The notes beneath the pieces are model-generated. The model had not been told where the DNA came from and ran no database searches. It saw only the letters and a program-made list of their open reading frames with translations. Shown in pieces: positions 34,440 through 42,828 of a DNA stretch of 64,000 nt (its first letter is position 1; each line of letters starts with the position of its first letter). The position numbers and the translations under genes are program-made. Source of the stretch: Roseateles koreensis (lineage in GTDB: Bacteria > Pseudomonadota > Gammaproteobacteria > Burkholderiales > Burkholderiaceae_C); NCBI RefSeq assembly GCF_028595305.1, contig NZ_JAQQXS010000013.1:1-64000 (forward strand), in the 5' to 3' direction.

Positions 34440-36380
34440 ATGAACTTGCTGAATCGTTTGAGCATCAGTCGCAAACTGTTGTTGCTGACCGTTTTGGTGC
34501 TGATTGCGATCAGCATTCCATCGTTCTTCCATATCCGCCAGTCTTGGGCGCTGGCGGATGCAGCACAAAGCGAATTGAATGGCCTGGTGCCTGCGCGCCA
34601 ACTCATCAAGCTGGTGCAAATCACGCAGCAGCACCGGGGGCTGTCAGCCGCCTTTCTGGGCGGCAACGCCCAGGTACAAGCGGCGCGCGAGGCCAAGAGC
34701 GTCGAAGTCAAGCAGCAATTCGACAAGCTCAAACCCCAACTGGTTGGCGCACTCATGACAGAGTCCATGCGCGAAACCTGGGAGGAGGCGCAGAGCCAGT
34801 GGAACAGCCTGTCCGGTGAAGTCGGGGCCAAGTCCTTGAAGGCCGGAGTCAGCAGCACCCGGCACGCCCAACTCATCGCCATCTATTTCAAGCTCTTGGA
34901 TCAGATGGTGGACCAATCGGGCTTGATTCTGGACCCTGAGGCCGCCAGCTACTTTCTCGTGAGTGCCAGCCTGATCAAGCTGCCCATGGCCACCGAGGCG
35001 CTGGGTCAGACGCGCGCGCGCGGGGCCGGTTTTTTGGCCGAAGGCCAGATTGGCCCGGAGGGGCGCACGGTGCTCGCGGGGCTGGTGCAACAGGCCAGTG
35101 ATCACCACGCCAGCATGGTGGGCGCGTTCGAGAAAAGCTTTCATGCCGACCCGACATTGAAGAAGGCTCTGGGGGACAAGATTGCAGAGTTGGGCAACCG
35201 GGTCACCACCTCGCTCCAAATCACCCGCCAAGAATTGATTGCCAAGGACGAACTCAAGTTCTCGGCGCCTGACTACATTGCCAGCTACACCCAAACCATC
35301 GACGCGATGTTTGCCAGCGATGAGGCGGCCCTTGATGCCTTGGAGGGCCTGCTCACCCAGCGGGTCAAGGACTTGCACGCCAGCAGTTGGTGGGTGATGG
35401 TCTTGCTGTGTCTGATGATGCTGGGCATCTATTTCATGTCGCGCAGCATCTCCAAAAGCATCACCCTGCCGCTCCGGCGCGCTGTGGCCTTGGCCCAGCA
35501 GATTGCCGAGCGCGACCTGAATGGCAGCGTGGAGAATTCGCGCAACGATGAAATCGGCCAACTCACCGGTGCGCTGTTGACCATGCGTGACAGCTTGCGC
35601 GGTGTGATTGGGGAAGTGCGAGGCAATGCCGATCAGGTGGCACGTGCTTCGCAGGAGTTGGCCCAGGGCAATAACGACCTGTCTCAGCGGACCGAGCAAC
35701 AGGCTTCTGCCCTGCAGCAAACCGTCAGTTCGATGGATCAGCTCACTTCCACCGTGCGCAGCAATGCCGACCAGGCGGCCGATGCCAGCAAGTTGGCGCA
35801 GCGCGCCTGCCAAGTGGTTTTGAGCGGTGGCGAGGCGGTGGACAAAATTGTCACCACCATGGGCGGCATCGAGGCCAGCAGCCGCAAGATCGAGGAAATC
35901 ATTTCGGTGATCGACAGCATTGCCTTCCAGACCAACATACTGGCCCTCAACGCTGCGGTGGAAGCCGCCCGGGCCGGCGAACAGGGGCGTGGCTTTGCGG
36001 TTGTGGCCTCTGAAGTACGGGTGTTGGCCCAACGCAGTGCGGAAGCCGCCAAGCAGATCAAAATCTTGATTGCAGCCAGCGTGACTCAGGTTGAGGCCGG
36101 CACCCGCCTGGTGGGTGGCGCGGGCAGCACGATGCATGAGGCGGTCAGCGCCATCCGCAGCTTGAGCGAAATGGTGGTGCGTATCAGCCAGGCCTCGTCC
36201 GAGCAAAGCGGTGGCTTGGTGCAAATCAGCCAGGCCGTCTCCCACATGGATCAGCTGACCCAGCAGAACGCGGCCCTGGTGGAGGAAACAGCGGCGGCCG
36301 GCGTGGGTCTGCAAGACCAGGCGCATCGGTTGGCGGTGCTGGTCGGGACTTTCAAGGTTGCTGAGGCTCGGGCCAATTGA
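34440..36380 (+). CDS. Methyl-accepting chemotaxis protein with NIT-like sensor domain
   Basis: A 646-residue receptor. It has a membrane helix at about residues 14-31, a long all-helical periplasmic domain of about 300 residues, a second helix near 322-340, HAMP, and a signalling hairpin with tip [20 protein letters not shown]. The sensor begins [19 protein letters not shown], a pattern like the NIT nitrate/nitrite-binding domain. Divergent from nirB, it may guide taxis to nitrate or nitrite. The ATG at 34440, directly before the first helix, is preferred over ATG 34380. Confidence 0.85.
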   Translation: MNLLNRLSISRKLLLLTVLVLIAISIPSFFHIRQSWALADAAQSELNGLVPARQLIKLVQITQQHRGLSAAFLGGNAQVQAAREAKSVEVKQQFDKLKPQLVGALMTESMRETWEEAQSQWNSLSGEVGAKSLKAGVSSTRHAQLIAIYFKLLDQMVDQSGLILDPEAASYFLVSASLIKLPMATEALGQTRARGAGFLAEGQIGPEGRTVLAGLVQQASDHHASMVGAFEKSFHADPTLKKALGDKIAELGNRVTTSLQITRQELIAKDELKFSAPDYIASYTQTIDAMFASDEAALDALEGLLTQRVKDLHASSWWVMVLLCLMMLGIYFMSRSISKSITLPLRRAVALAQQIAERDLNGSVENSRNDEIGQLTGALLTMRDSLRGVIGEVRGNADQVARASQELAQGNNDLSQRTEQQASALQQTVSSMDQLTSTVRSNADQAADASKLAQRACQVVLSGGEAVDKIVTTMGGIEASSRKIEEIISVIDSIAFQTNILALNAAVEAARAGEQGRGFAVVASEVRVLAQRSAEAAKQIKILIAASVTQVEAGTRLVGGAGSTMHEAVSAIRSLSEMVVRISQASSEQSGGLVQISQAVSHMDQLTQQNAALVEETAAAGVGLQDQAHRLAVLVGTFKVAEARAN

Positions 36381-36459
36381 GCTCTCTTTCGGCGGAAGTG
36401 CCGTTGTGCCTGGATAAATTCGCGTCAACGCTGACGTTGTTGATGGAGGCGATGGATCG

Positions 36460-37878
36460 GTGCGTCAATCCATGGATTCAATTCTGAACAGTTCCAATAG
36501 AGCCTTGGAAACGGTCACCAAGTACCGGCGTCAAGCGCTTGCTTCCATGCAGGGTGCGCTCTTGCTGGGGATCTTGGTCGCCAGCACGCAGTTCTTGCAT
36601 GATCCGATAGTCTTTGGCGTTATGGGCTTGGGAATGCTGGCCAGCCTGTTGTCCTTGCTGCTGGCGTTTAAGGGAATTTCGGGCTGGGCCACTTGCATTT
36701 TCGGGCTGCAATTGCTGGTGATGCCGCCGGTGCTGTCCTTGCATGAAACCGGCATGTACGACTCGGCGATGTACCTTGTGCCAGTTTCCATGGTGCTCAT
36801 GGCGGCAGTTGGGCGTGCGCGCTTCGTGTGGGCCTTCAATTCGCTGGTGGTGTTGAGCACATTGGGTGTGATCATTGCGACAACACATGGCGTGAACGGC
36901 CAGCGTTTGAGCGCCGATCCCCCGCTCAATGAGGCGGCCGATGGTGCCGCTATTTTGATCATCATCGTGTTGTGCGGGTTCGCCACCGGCTACCTGTCTT
37001 TGATCATGCAACGCATGCTCGATGTCATTCGCGGGGAGCAAGAGCTTCTGGAGGCGCGTGTCAACTCGCGAACCCAGGACCTTGAGCAGGCGTTGGTGCG
37101 CATGCAGCGGATTCAGGACGAGTTGGTTCATTCTGAAAAACTGGCCTCGCTCGGATCCCTTGTTGCCGGCATCTCGCATGAGTTGAACACGCCCATTGGC
37201 AATGCGCTCATCATGGCGACCAGCTCGCAGGAGCGGATCCGGTCCCTGCGGCAGATGATGCTTGCAGGGCCTCTGCGTAAATCTTCGCTGGAAAATTATC
37301 TGCACGCCAGCGAGGAGATGGCCGATCTCCTGGTTCGTGCCATTGAGCGATCTGCCACCTTGATTGCGAGCTTCAAGCAAGTCGCGGTCGATCAAACCTC
37401 CGAGCGCCGGCGGGAGTTCAATTTGCTTGAAGTGCTGCACAGCGTCGTCGATACGCTGCGCGCCGGTATCAAGCACCAACCCTGGACATTCCACATCGAG
37501 GCAGACGCCGGAATTGCTTGCGATAGCTATCCGGGGCCGCTGGGGCAGATCCTCACCAACCTTGTGCAGAACGCTTTGCGCCACGGCTTCAATCAGCGCA
37601 ATCACGGCACGGTTTGGATCGACGTTAGGTTGGTGGACGACGAGGTTTGGCTTCAGGTGCGTGACGACGGGCATGGCATGGATCCGGGTGTGCTCGCTCG
37701 TGTCTTCGACCCCTTTTTCACCACCCAACTGGGGCAAGGCGGATCGGGCCTGGGCTTGGCCATTTGTCGGCGCTTGGCCACTTCGGTGCTTGGCGGCGAT
37801 CTCACCGCCAGCTCGGTCAGCGGTGAGGGCGCCTGCTTCACGCTGCGCTTTCCAAGGGTCGCGCCGGGGCAGATCTAA
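36460..37878 (+). CDS. Orphan membrane sensor histidine kinase
   Basis: A 472-residue kinase with about five or six helices (residues 28-190) as the sensor, a coiled linker, and a full catalytic part. The H-box is GISHELNTPIGN with His240, the N-box LTNLVQNALRHGF, G1 VRDDGHGMD, F VFDPFFTT and G2 GQGGSGLGLAI. It uses GTG at 36460 after GGAGG. No response regulator gene lies nearby. It lies about 80 bases after the chemoreceptor and may belong to nitrate/nitrite sensing, which is a guess. Its end overlaps the convergent DUF2917 gene by 41 bases. Confidence 0.83.
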   Translation: MRQSMDSILNSSNRALETVTKYRRQALASMQGALLLGILVASTQFLHDPIVFGVMGLGMLASLLSLLLAFKGISGWATCIFGLQLLVMPPVLSLHETGMYDSAMYLVPVSMVLMAAVGRARFVWAFNSLVVLSTLGVIIATTHGVNGQRLSADPPLNEAADGAAILIIIVLCGFATGYLSLIMQRMLDVIRGEQELLEARVNSRTQDLEQALVRMQRIQDELVHSEKLASLGSLVAGISHELNTPIGNALIMATSSQERIRSLRQMMLAGPLRKSSLENYLHASEEMADLLVRAIERSATLIASFKQVAVDQTSERRREFNLLEVLHSVVDTLRAGIKHQPWTFHIEADAGIACDSYPGPLGQILTNLVQNALRHGFNQRNHGTVWIDVRLVDDEVWLQVRDDGHGMDPGVLARVFDPFFTTQLGQGGSGLGLAICRRLATSVLGGDLTASSVSGEGACFTLRFPRVAPGQI

Positions 37879-38155
37879 GCCGTATAGCGAAGAGCGGCTT
37901 CAGCGGTGACGTGTCCGTTTTGCGGATCGGGTTCAAAATTTGCAGCGACGCGGTTGGCTCACCAGACAGCCAGAGCTTCACTGAGGCCGATGCGGGCGCC
38001 TGCCATTCCTGCGCGGGCAGCAGCCACAGGTCTGCGCTGTCACGGTCTTGCGTCAGCCAGACGCGCCCGGTGAGCACGCGCAGGATGCAGCCCTGGCGCA
38101 GATGCAGGGGCCGTGCCACGGCGTCACGGAGTTCCAATTCAACAATGCGATACAT
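37838..38155 (-). CDS. DUF2917 protein
   Basis: A 105-residue protein with the DUF2917 pattern LRQGCILRVLTGRVWLTQDRDSADLWLLPAQEW, a small cupin-like beta fold with no known function. It diverges from a MocR-type regulator gene, a frequent pairing in Burkholderiales. A shared operator is likely (see 38195-38246). Confidence 0.78.
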   Translation of the reverse strand: MYRIVELELRDAVARPLHLRQGCILRVLTGRVWLTQDRDSADLWLLPAQEWQAPASASVKLWLSGEPTASLQILNPIRKTDTSPLKPLFAIRLRSAPARPLESAA

Positions 38156-38194
38156 GGGGTCTCCTTTTCGTTGGGGGTAACCATAGCTCGGTAG

Positions 38195-38246
38195 ACCAGG
38201 CCAGTTCCGGTACAGTTGATTGGATACTTGATTGCACTGGCCTGGT
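38195..38246. repeat. 10-bp inverted repeat between DUF2917 and MocR genes
   Basis: ACCAGGCCAG (38195-38204) and CTGGCCTGGT (38237-38246) are perfect inverted copies with centres 42 bases, or four helical turns, apart. The right arm ends just before the MocR start codon. This is well placed as an operator for a dimeric MocR protein that controls itself and the divergent DUF2917 gene. Confidence 0.6.
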
Positions 38247-38247
38247 C

Positions 38248-39729
38248 ATGGGCCCGATACACTTGAAAAATTCCACCCAGCCCGCGCCCGTTTCTGCTTC
38301 CGTTTCTGGCGGCACGCAATCGCCCTTGCTGCCCGGTCGAATCAGCTTGGTTGACCAAGTCGCCCAGTGGGCCGAGCAGCGTATTGCCGAGCGCGTGTTT
38401 CAGCCGGGCATGCGCATGCCCTCGGTGCGCGAGTTGTCGCTGCAGCGCGGCGTTTCGCGGTTTACGGTGGTGGAGGCCTATGAGCGATTGGTGGCGCGCG
38501 GCCTGCTGCTGGCTCGCCCGGGCTCAGGTTTTTATGTGCGGGAGCAGGCGCCGCGCCGGGAGCGACGGGCCGCCGCGCCGGTGCGCTCCAAGGTGATCGA
38601 TGTGGGCTGGCTGGCGCGCAATATGCTCAGCGGCATCGCGCCGGAGCGTTCGCCGGGCTTTGGCTCGCTGCCCGCTTCCATGTGTGGCGGCGAGATGATC
38701 CGGCTGGGTTTGCGGGCGACTTCGGCGTTTCCGCTGGCGCAGCTCAGCCGTGGCGCGCAGGCTCAGGGTTATCTGCCTTTGCGGGAACAGCTGGTGCGCA
38801 AGCTGGCTGAAATCGAAGTGGCCGCCACGCCCGCCCATGTGTTGACGACCACCGGCTGCACGCAGTCTTTCAGCCTGATTGCAGAGCACTTCTTGAAGCC
38901 GGGCGATGTGGTGCTCACTGGCGATCCAGCATGGTCGGCCCAGCTGGGTGCCTTGGCCATGGGTGGCGTGCGCGTTGTTGGCGTGCCTTATGACGCGCAC
39001 GGGCCCGACCTGAAGGCCATGGCCGCGCTGGCGGCGCAGCACAAGCCGCGCATGCTGGTGATCAACAGCGTCTTGCACAACCCGACCGGCACGGTGCTGA
39101 GCCTGGCCAGTGCGTACCAAATTCTGCGCATTGCCGAGCAGCACGATATGTTGATCGTCGAGGACGACGTTTATGCTGACTTCGTGCCCGACAACCAGGC
39201 CGCGCCGCGCCTCGCCAGCCTCGATCAGCTGCAGCGGGTGATCTACCTGAGCAGCTTTTCCAAGATGCTCGCGCCCAGCATGCGGGTGGGCTATATCGCC
39301 GCCAACCCGCAGTTCATTGAAGACCTGATGCTGCACAAGCTGCTGGGCTCCTGGGCCACACCCGAGTTGGTGGAGCGTGTGGTGTTGCACGCGCTGACCG
39401 AGGGCAGCTATCGCCGGCATTGCCAGCGCGTGCGGGCGCGCCTGGATGCGCTGCGCGAGCCCGCGTATCAGCGCTTCGAAGCCTTGGGCTTTCAGTTGCT
39501 GGGCCGCCCGAGCGCTGGTTTTCTGGGGTGGTTTGATGCCGGCGTCGATACCAATCAATTGGCCGCCGCGGGGCTGGAGGCGGGCTATCTGTTTGCGCCC
39601 GGCGCGCTTTTCTCGCCCACGCAGGCGCCAGGGACGCTTTTGCGTATCAATATCACAACCAGTGATGACGCAAGCATGTTGAAATGGTTGATGAAGACGC
39701 TGGAGCAGTTGCGCGCGCCGGCGCAATAG
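38248..39729 (+). CDS. MocR-type regulator (GntR winged helix fused to aminotransferase fold)
   Basis: A 493-residue fusion. Residues about 40-110 form a GntR winged helix (ERVFQPGMRMPSVRELSLQ, then RGVSRFTVVEAYERLVARGLL). The rest is a class I aminotransferase fold with NPTG in HNPTGTVLSL and PLP lysine Lys339 in SSFSKMLAPSMRVGY. MocR proteins use bound PLP, often with an amino compound, to control transcription. The target is probably the divergent DUF2917 gene. The ATG at 38248 lies just after the inverted repeat. Confidence 0.87.
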   Translation: MGPIHLKNSTQPAPVSASVSGGTQSPLLPGRISLVDQVAQWAEQRIAERVFQPGMRMPSVRELSLQRGVSRFTVVEAYERLVARGLLLARPGSGFYVREQAPRRERRAAAPVRSKVIDVGWLARNMLSGIAPERSPGFGSLPASMCGGEMIRLGLRATSAFPLAQLSRGAQAQGYLPLREQLVRKLAEIEVAATPAHVLTTTGCTQSFSLIAEHFLKPGDVVLTGDPAWSAQLGALAMGGVRVVGVPYDAHGPDLKAMAALAAQHKPRMLVINSVLHNPTGTVLSLASAYQILRIAEQHDMLIVEDDVYADFVPDNQAAPRLASLDQLQRVIYLSSFSKMLAPSMRVGYIAANPQFIEDLMLHKLLGSWATPELVERVVLHALTEGSYRRHCQRVRARLDALREPAYQRFEALGFQLLGRPSAGFLGWFDAGVDTNQLAAAGLEAGYLFAPGALFSPTQAPGTLLRINITTSDDASMLKWLMKTLEQLRAPAQ

Positions 39730-39919
39730 ACTGCAGAACTGCAATACTCAGCGCACTCAAATTACCAAAGGCCTCGGCCTCCGCTTCGGCCCGGGCGACA
39801 GGTCAACGAGGAGGCAAGAAGGGAGTCGATCTTGGGCACACTGGACCTGAGAACAGCGCTCTTGTTGTCGGCCCTGGTGTCAGCCCAGGTCATGCATTAA
39901 GTGGGCTGTGAGTGCATTC

Positions 39920-40393
39920 TCAGGCGTACTTGCATTGCATGGCAATTTGCAGTTCATCGTCCAGCCAGCCTTGGGCCTCGGCGGCGTTGTCGAAGAGTTT
40001 GACAAGGCGGCCCTGGCGCAAAAAGACATCGTGATAAAACGGCCATACCAAGTCGCGGCCTTCTACATCGGCCTCGACAACAAAAGCCACCGCGACCGGC
40101 GCCCGCCCGAGTTGGCCGAAGCGGCGGAGCAAGTCCTCCAGCGCTTGGAGCGCATCCGGGGCGATCATGAGGCTCTCGGTGAATTCCAGCAGATTGACCA
40201 AAGGCGTCGCGGCGGGAATTTCGTTGTAGAGCGCGCCCATGCCTTGCGCCATGGCCTCGATGGCCTCACGGTTGAAGGGCCCCTGGGCGCGGACATGAAA
40301 CGTGCTGCCGTGCACCCAGAATTCAAACTCGCCATGGGGTCTGAAGTTGCAGGTCGCGAACTGTGATGCCTTGCGATGTTGATTCAGTGGCAT
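39920..40393 (-). CDS. Conserved hypothetical protein, STAS/SpoIIAA-like
   Basis: A soluble protein of about 157 residues (start ATG 40393; a longer frame begins at 40474). The pattern FEFWVHGSTFHVRAQGPFNREAIEAMAQG and the later alternating strands and helices recall STAS/SpoIIAA-like domains. I do not recognise a specific family. It stands alone between the MocR gene and the NO-response operon, with 190 bases of apparently empty sequence downstream. Confidence 0.55.
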   Translation of the reverse strand: MPLNQHRKASQFATCNFRPHGEFEFWVHGSTFHVRAQGPFNREAIEAMAQGMGALYNEIPAATPLVNLLEFTESLMIAPDALQALEDLLRRFGQLGRAPVAVAFVVEADVEGRDLVWPFYHDVFLRQGRLVKLFDNAAEAQGWLDDELQIAMQCKYA

Positions 40394-40672
40394 GGGAAAG
40401 AGGGGGCAAGGTACCCGCAGAGGAATCGTTCGTTCGTCTTGATTCTGAATGAGTGCCCAGTCGACTCGCCTCAATGCTTACCCTCAGGATGGGCGGTATC
40501 TGTTTGAATTTTGGCAGCGGCACGAATTTTTTCACACGTCCATAACGCTCCAGCGACGCTGACCCATCAAGGCTGCTGCAGCCCCGTGCATTCAGCGGAA
40601 CGGCTGCCTTGACTTGCCTCATTTTAAAAGATTCATCCAAAATATTGCTTTTGCGAACGGAGGCTGAAATAA

Positions 40673-40695
40673 TAGGTTCATATTAAATGCAACTT
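40673..40695. promoter_or_regulatory. NsrR-like operator upstream of the NO-response operon
   Basis: TAGGTTCATAT-T-AAATGCAACTT fits the 11-1-11 NsrR consensus (AAGATGCATTT-N-AAATGCATCTT) with 7 of 11 and 10 of 11 matches. It lies 12 bases before the ATG of the first operon gene, overlapping the ribosome site, where a repressor would block expression. The operon itself encodes an NsrR-type protein, giving autoregulation by nitric oxide. Confidence 0.6.
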
Positions 40696-40707
40696 AAAGG
40701 ATATTGC

Positions 40708-40998
40708 ATGACTGCCACTTCTGCTCCCACGGCTTCTCAAGCCGTTGTCATCGACGTGCGGCAAATTCCTCCGGCACAGCGGCATGCGCGCATTTTTCAG
40801 CAATTTGAATCGCTGCCTGTGGGCGCCTGGTTTGATTTGCACAGCGACCACGAGCCTCTGCCCTTGAAGCAGCAATTCCAGGCGCAATGGGCCGGGCAGT
40901 TCGATTGGGAGGTGCTGGAGGCGGGGCCGCAGCAATGGCGCGTGCGCATCGCGCGGCGCCCGGCCGGCAAGAGTTGCTGCGGTTGCTGCGGCGGCTGA
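40708..40998 (+). CDS. DUF2249 protein with cysteine-rich tail
   Basis: A 96-residue protein with the DUF2249 (TusA/SirA-like) pattern VIDVRQIPPAQRHARIFQ and HSDHEPLPLKQQFQAQ. It ends in a CCGCC cluster. DUF2249 proteins are often made with NO-detoxification and denitrification genes under NsrR or Dnr control. It is the first gene after an NsrR-like box. The ATG at 40708 follows AAAGGA. Confidence 0.8.
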   Translation: MTATSAPTASQAVVIDVRQIPPAQRHARIFQQFESLPVGAWFDLHSDHEPLPLKQQFQAQWAGQFDWEVLEAGPQQWRVRIARRPAGKSCCGCCGG

Positions 40999-41062
40999 TG
41001 GGCGGCGTCAACACTGCCCCGCAATTTGCGCCCTAAGAATCGTCGGAACGATAGGAACTCTC

Positions 41063-42283
41063 ATGAGCAGCGTCTTTGTGCAGTTGCAGGAACCGCCCCG
41101 GCGGCGCCATCCCGGCAAGGGCTTGGCGCTCTGGGATCTTGGCTTTCGCCCGTTTTACCTGCTGGCGGCCACGCTGGCGTTGCTCTCCATCCCACTATGG
41201 GCTTTGCAGTTCAGCGGTTTGCTGGGTGAGGGCTTTTTGCGCGGTCCGACCTGGCATGCGCATGAGATGGTGTTCGGCTACGCGCTGGCCATCGTCATTG
41301 GCTTCTTGTTCACGGCCGGGCGCAATTGGTCGGGCCAGCCTACGCCCACGGGCCGGCCGTTGATGGCGCTGGCCTTGCTGTGGGTGCTGGCCCGGGTTTT
41401 GGTGCTGGTGCCGGTGGGGCCCTGGGTTTGGGCGTCGATGGCCGTCAATGTGGCGGTGCCCTGGGCGGCTGCCTGGGGCTTGTGGCGGGCGCTGCGTGCC
41501 GGCAACAACCGGCGTAACTACTTCTTCGTGCTGTTGCTTTTGGCCATGGGCCTGGCCACGGGCGCGTTGCACCTGAACCTGCTCGGGCACCTGTCTTTGC
41601 CGGCCGCTTTGGGTCAAGGCCTGGGACTGCCGCTGGCGCTGGATGTGCTGCTGTTCATGATCGCCATCATGGCCGGCCGGGTGGTACCCATGTTCTCCAA
41701 CAACGGTGTGCCGGGCATGAATGCGCAGCGTGCGCCTCGAGTGGAGCAAGCCGCCCTGGGCAGCGTGTTGCTGCTGGGTGCCTGCGACGCTGTGGGCCTG
41801 AGCGGGCCGCTTCTGCTGTTGGCCTTGCTGCCCGCCTTGGTGGCGCACGGTTGGCGTTGGCTGTTGTGGCAGCCCTGGAAGACGCTGCGCAATCCGCTCG
41901 TGTGGGTGCTGCATGCGGCCTATGCCTGGCTGCTGGTGCACCTGGCTTTGCGCGCTGCGGCAGCGCTGCACTGGTTGCCGGCCTCACCGGCCACGCATGC
42001 CTTGACGGTGGGGGTCATCGGCATGATGACGCTGGGCATGATCACGCGCACCGCCCTGGGTCACACCGGCCGGGCGCTCAAAGCCGGGCCGATTGAAACG
42101 GGGGCCTATCTGGCGCTGTTGTTGGCCGGGCTGCTGCGGGTTTTTCTGCCGCTGATGCTGCCTGCGACGACGATGCTGGCGGTGGGTGTGTCGGCTGGGC
42201 TCTGGGCGCTGGCCTTTGCCTTGTATTTGTGGCGTTATGTGCCGCTGCTGCTGCGGCCCCGGGTTGACGGACTGCCGGGTTGA
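41063..42283 (+). CDS. nnrS: NnrS family membrane protein
   Basis: A 406-residue protein with about twelve helices and the NnrS signatures WHAHEMVFGYALAIVIGFL and THALTVGVIGMMTLGMITR followed by ALGHTGR. NnrS is a haem- and copper-containing membrane protein that lessens the damage nitric oxide does to metabolism. It lies 64 bases after the DUF2249 gene and just before nsrR. The histidines in these motifs are the likely metal ligands. Confidence 0.92.
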   Translation: MSSVFVQLQEPPRRRHPGKGLALWDLGFRPFYLLAATLALLSIPLWALQFSGLLGEGFLRGPTWHAHEMVFGYALAIVIGFLFTAGRNWSGQPTPTGRPLMALALLWVLARVLVLVPVGPWVWASMAVNVAVPWAAAWGLWRALRAGNNRRNYFFVLLLLAMGLATGALHLNLLGHLSLPAALGQGLGLPLALDVLLFMIAIMAGRVVPMFSNNGVPGMNAQRAPRVEQAALGSVLLLGACDAVGLSGPLLLLALLPALVAHGWRWLLWQPWKTLRNPLVWVLHAAYAWLLVHLALRAAAALHWLPASPATHALTVGVIGMMTLGMITRTALGHTGRALKAGPIETGAYLALLLAGLLRVFLPLMLPATTMLAVGVSAGLWALAFALYLWRYVPLLLRPRVDGLPG

Positions 42284-42339
42284 TTTGCCCTCATGATGCC
42301 CACTATGACGCTACACAAGAACAAAGAAGAGACCCCCGC

Positions 42340-42828
42340 ATGCGACTGACCACCATGACCGACTATGCCTTGCGCATGCTGATTTACCTGGGCCAACACC
42401 CGGAACGCTTGTGCACCACGGCTGAGATTGCGCAGGCTTACGCGATCTCCGAATCTCATCTGACCAAGATCACCCACCAACTTGGCCTGGGCGGTTGGAT
42501 CAGCACGGTGCGAGGCAAAGGCGGCGGGATGCGCCTTGCCTTGCCGCCGGAGGACATCGGGCTGGGTGAATTGGTGCGGGCGGTGGAGCCCGACTTTGCG
42601 CTGGTGGAGTGCCTGGGCACCGGCAACACCTGCAGCTTGACCCAGCGCTGTGCCCTGACCGGCATCTTCAACAACGCGTTGGCCGCCTTTTTGGCGCAGC
42701 TGGACGGCCACAGCCTGGCCGATCTGCTGCCGCCCCAACTGCCTCGGGTTGGCGTGGTGGCGGCCCTGAAGCCGCAGGCCGTCGCCATGCCTCTGCCTCA
42801 CGGCAGCCGGGCGAACAAAACGCCATGA
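42340..42828 (+). CDS. nsrR: Rrf2-family nitric-oxide-sensing repressor NsrR
   Basis: A 162-residue Rrf2 regulator. The winged helix is MRLTTMTDYALRMLIYLG, then TTAEIAQAYAISESHLTKI. Three cysteines, Cys91, Cys98 and Cys104 (ECLGTGNTCSLTQRC), would hold the iron-sulfur cluster that NO destroys, lifting repression. It overlaps ccoG by ATGA at 42825-42828, so it is part of the operon it should control. An NsrR-like box lies at 40673-40695. Confidence 0.88.
   Translation: MRLTTMTDYALRMLIYLGQHPERLCTTAEIAQAYAISESHLTKITHQLGLGGWISTVRGKGGGMRLALPPEDIGLGELVRAVEPDFALVECLGTGNTCSLTQRCALTGIFNNALAAFLAQLDGHSLADLLPPQLPRVGVVAALKPQAVAMPLPHGSRANKTP

Noticed and set aside
40609-40622. DNR-like sequence TTGAC-TTGC-CTCAT before the DUF2249 gene
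   Set aside because: Only one half-site is good and the -10 match is poor. The NsrR-like box explains control of this operon better.
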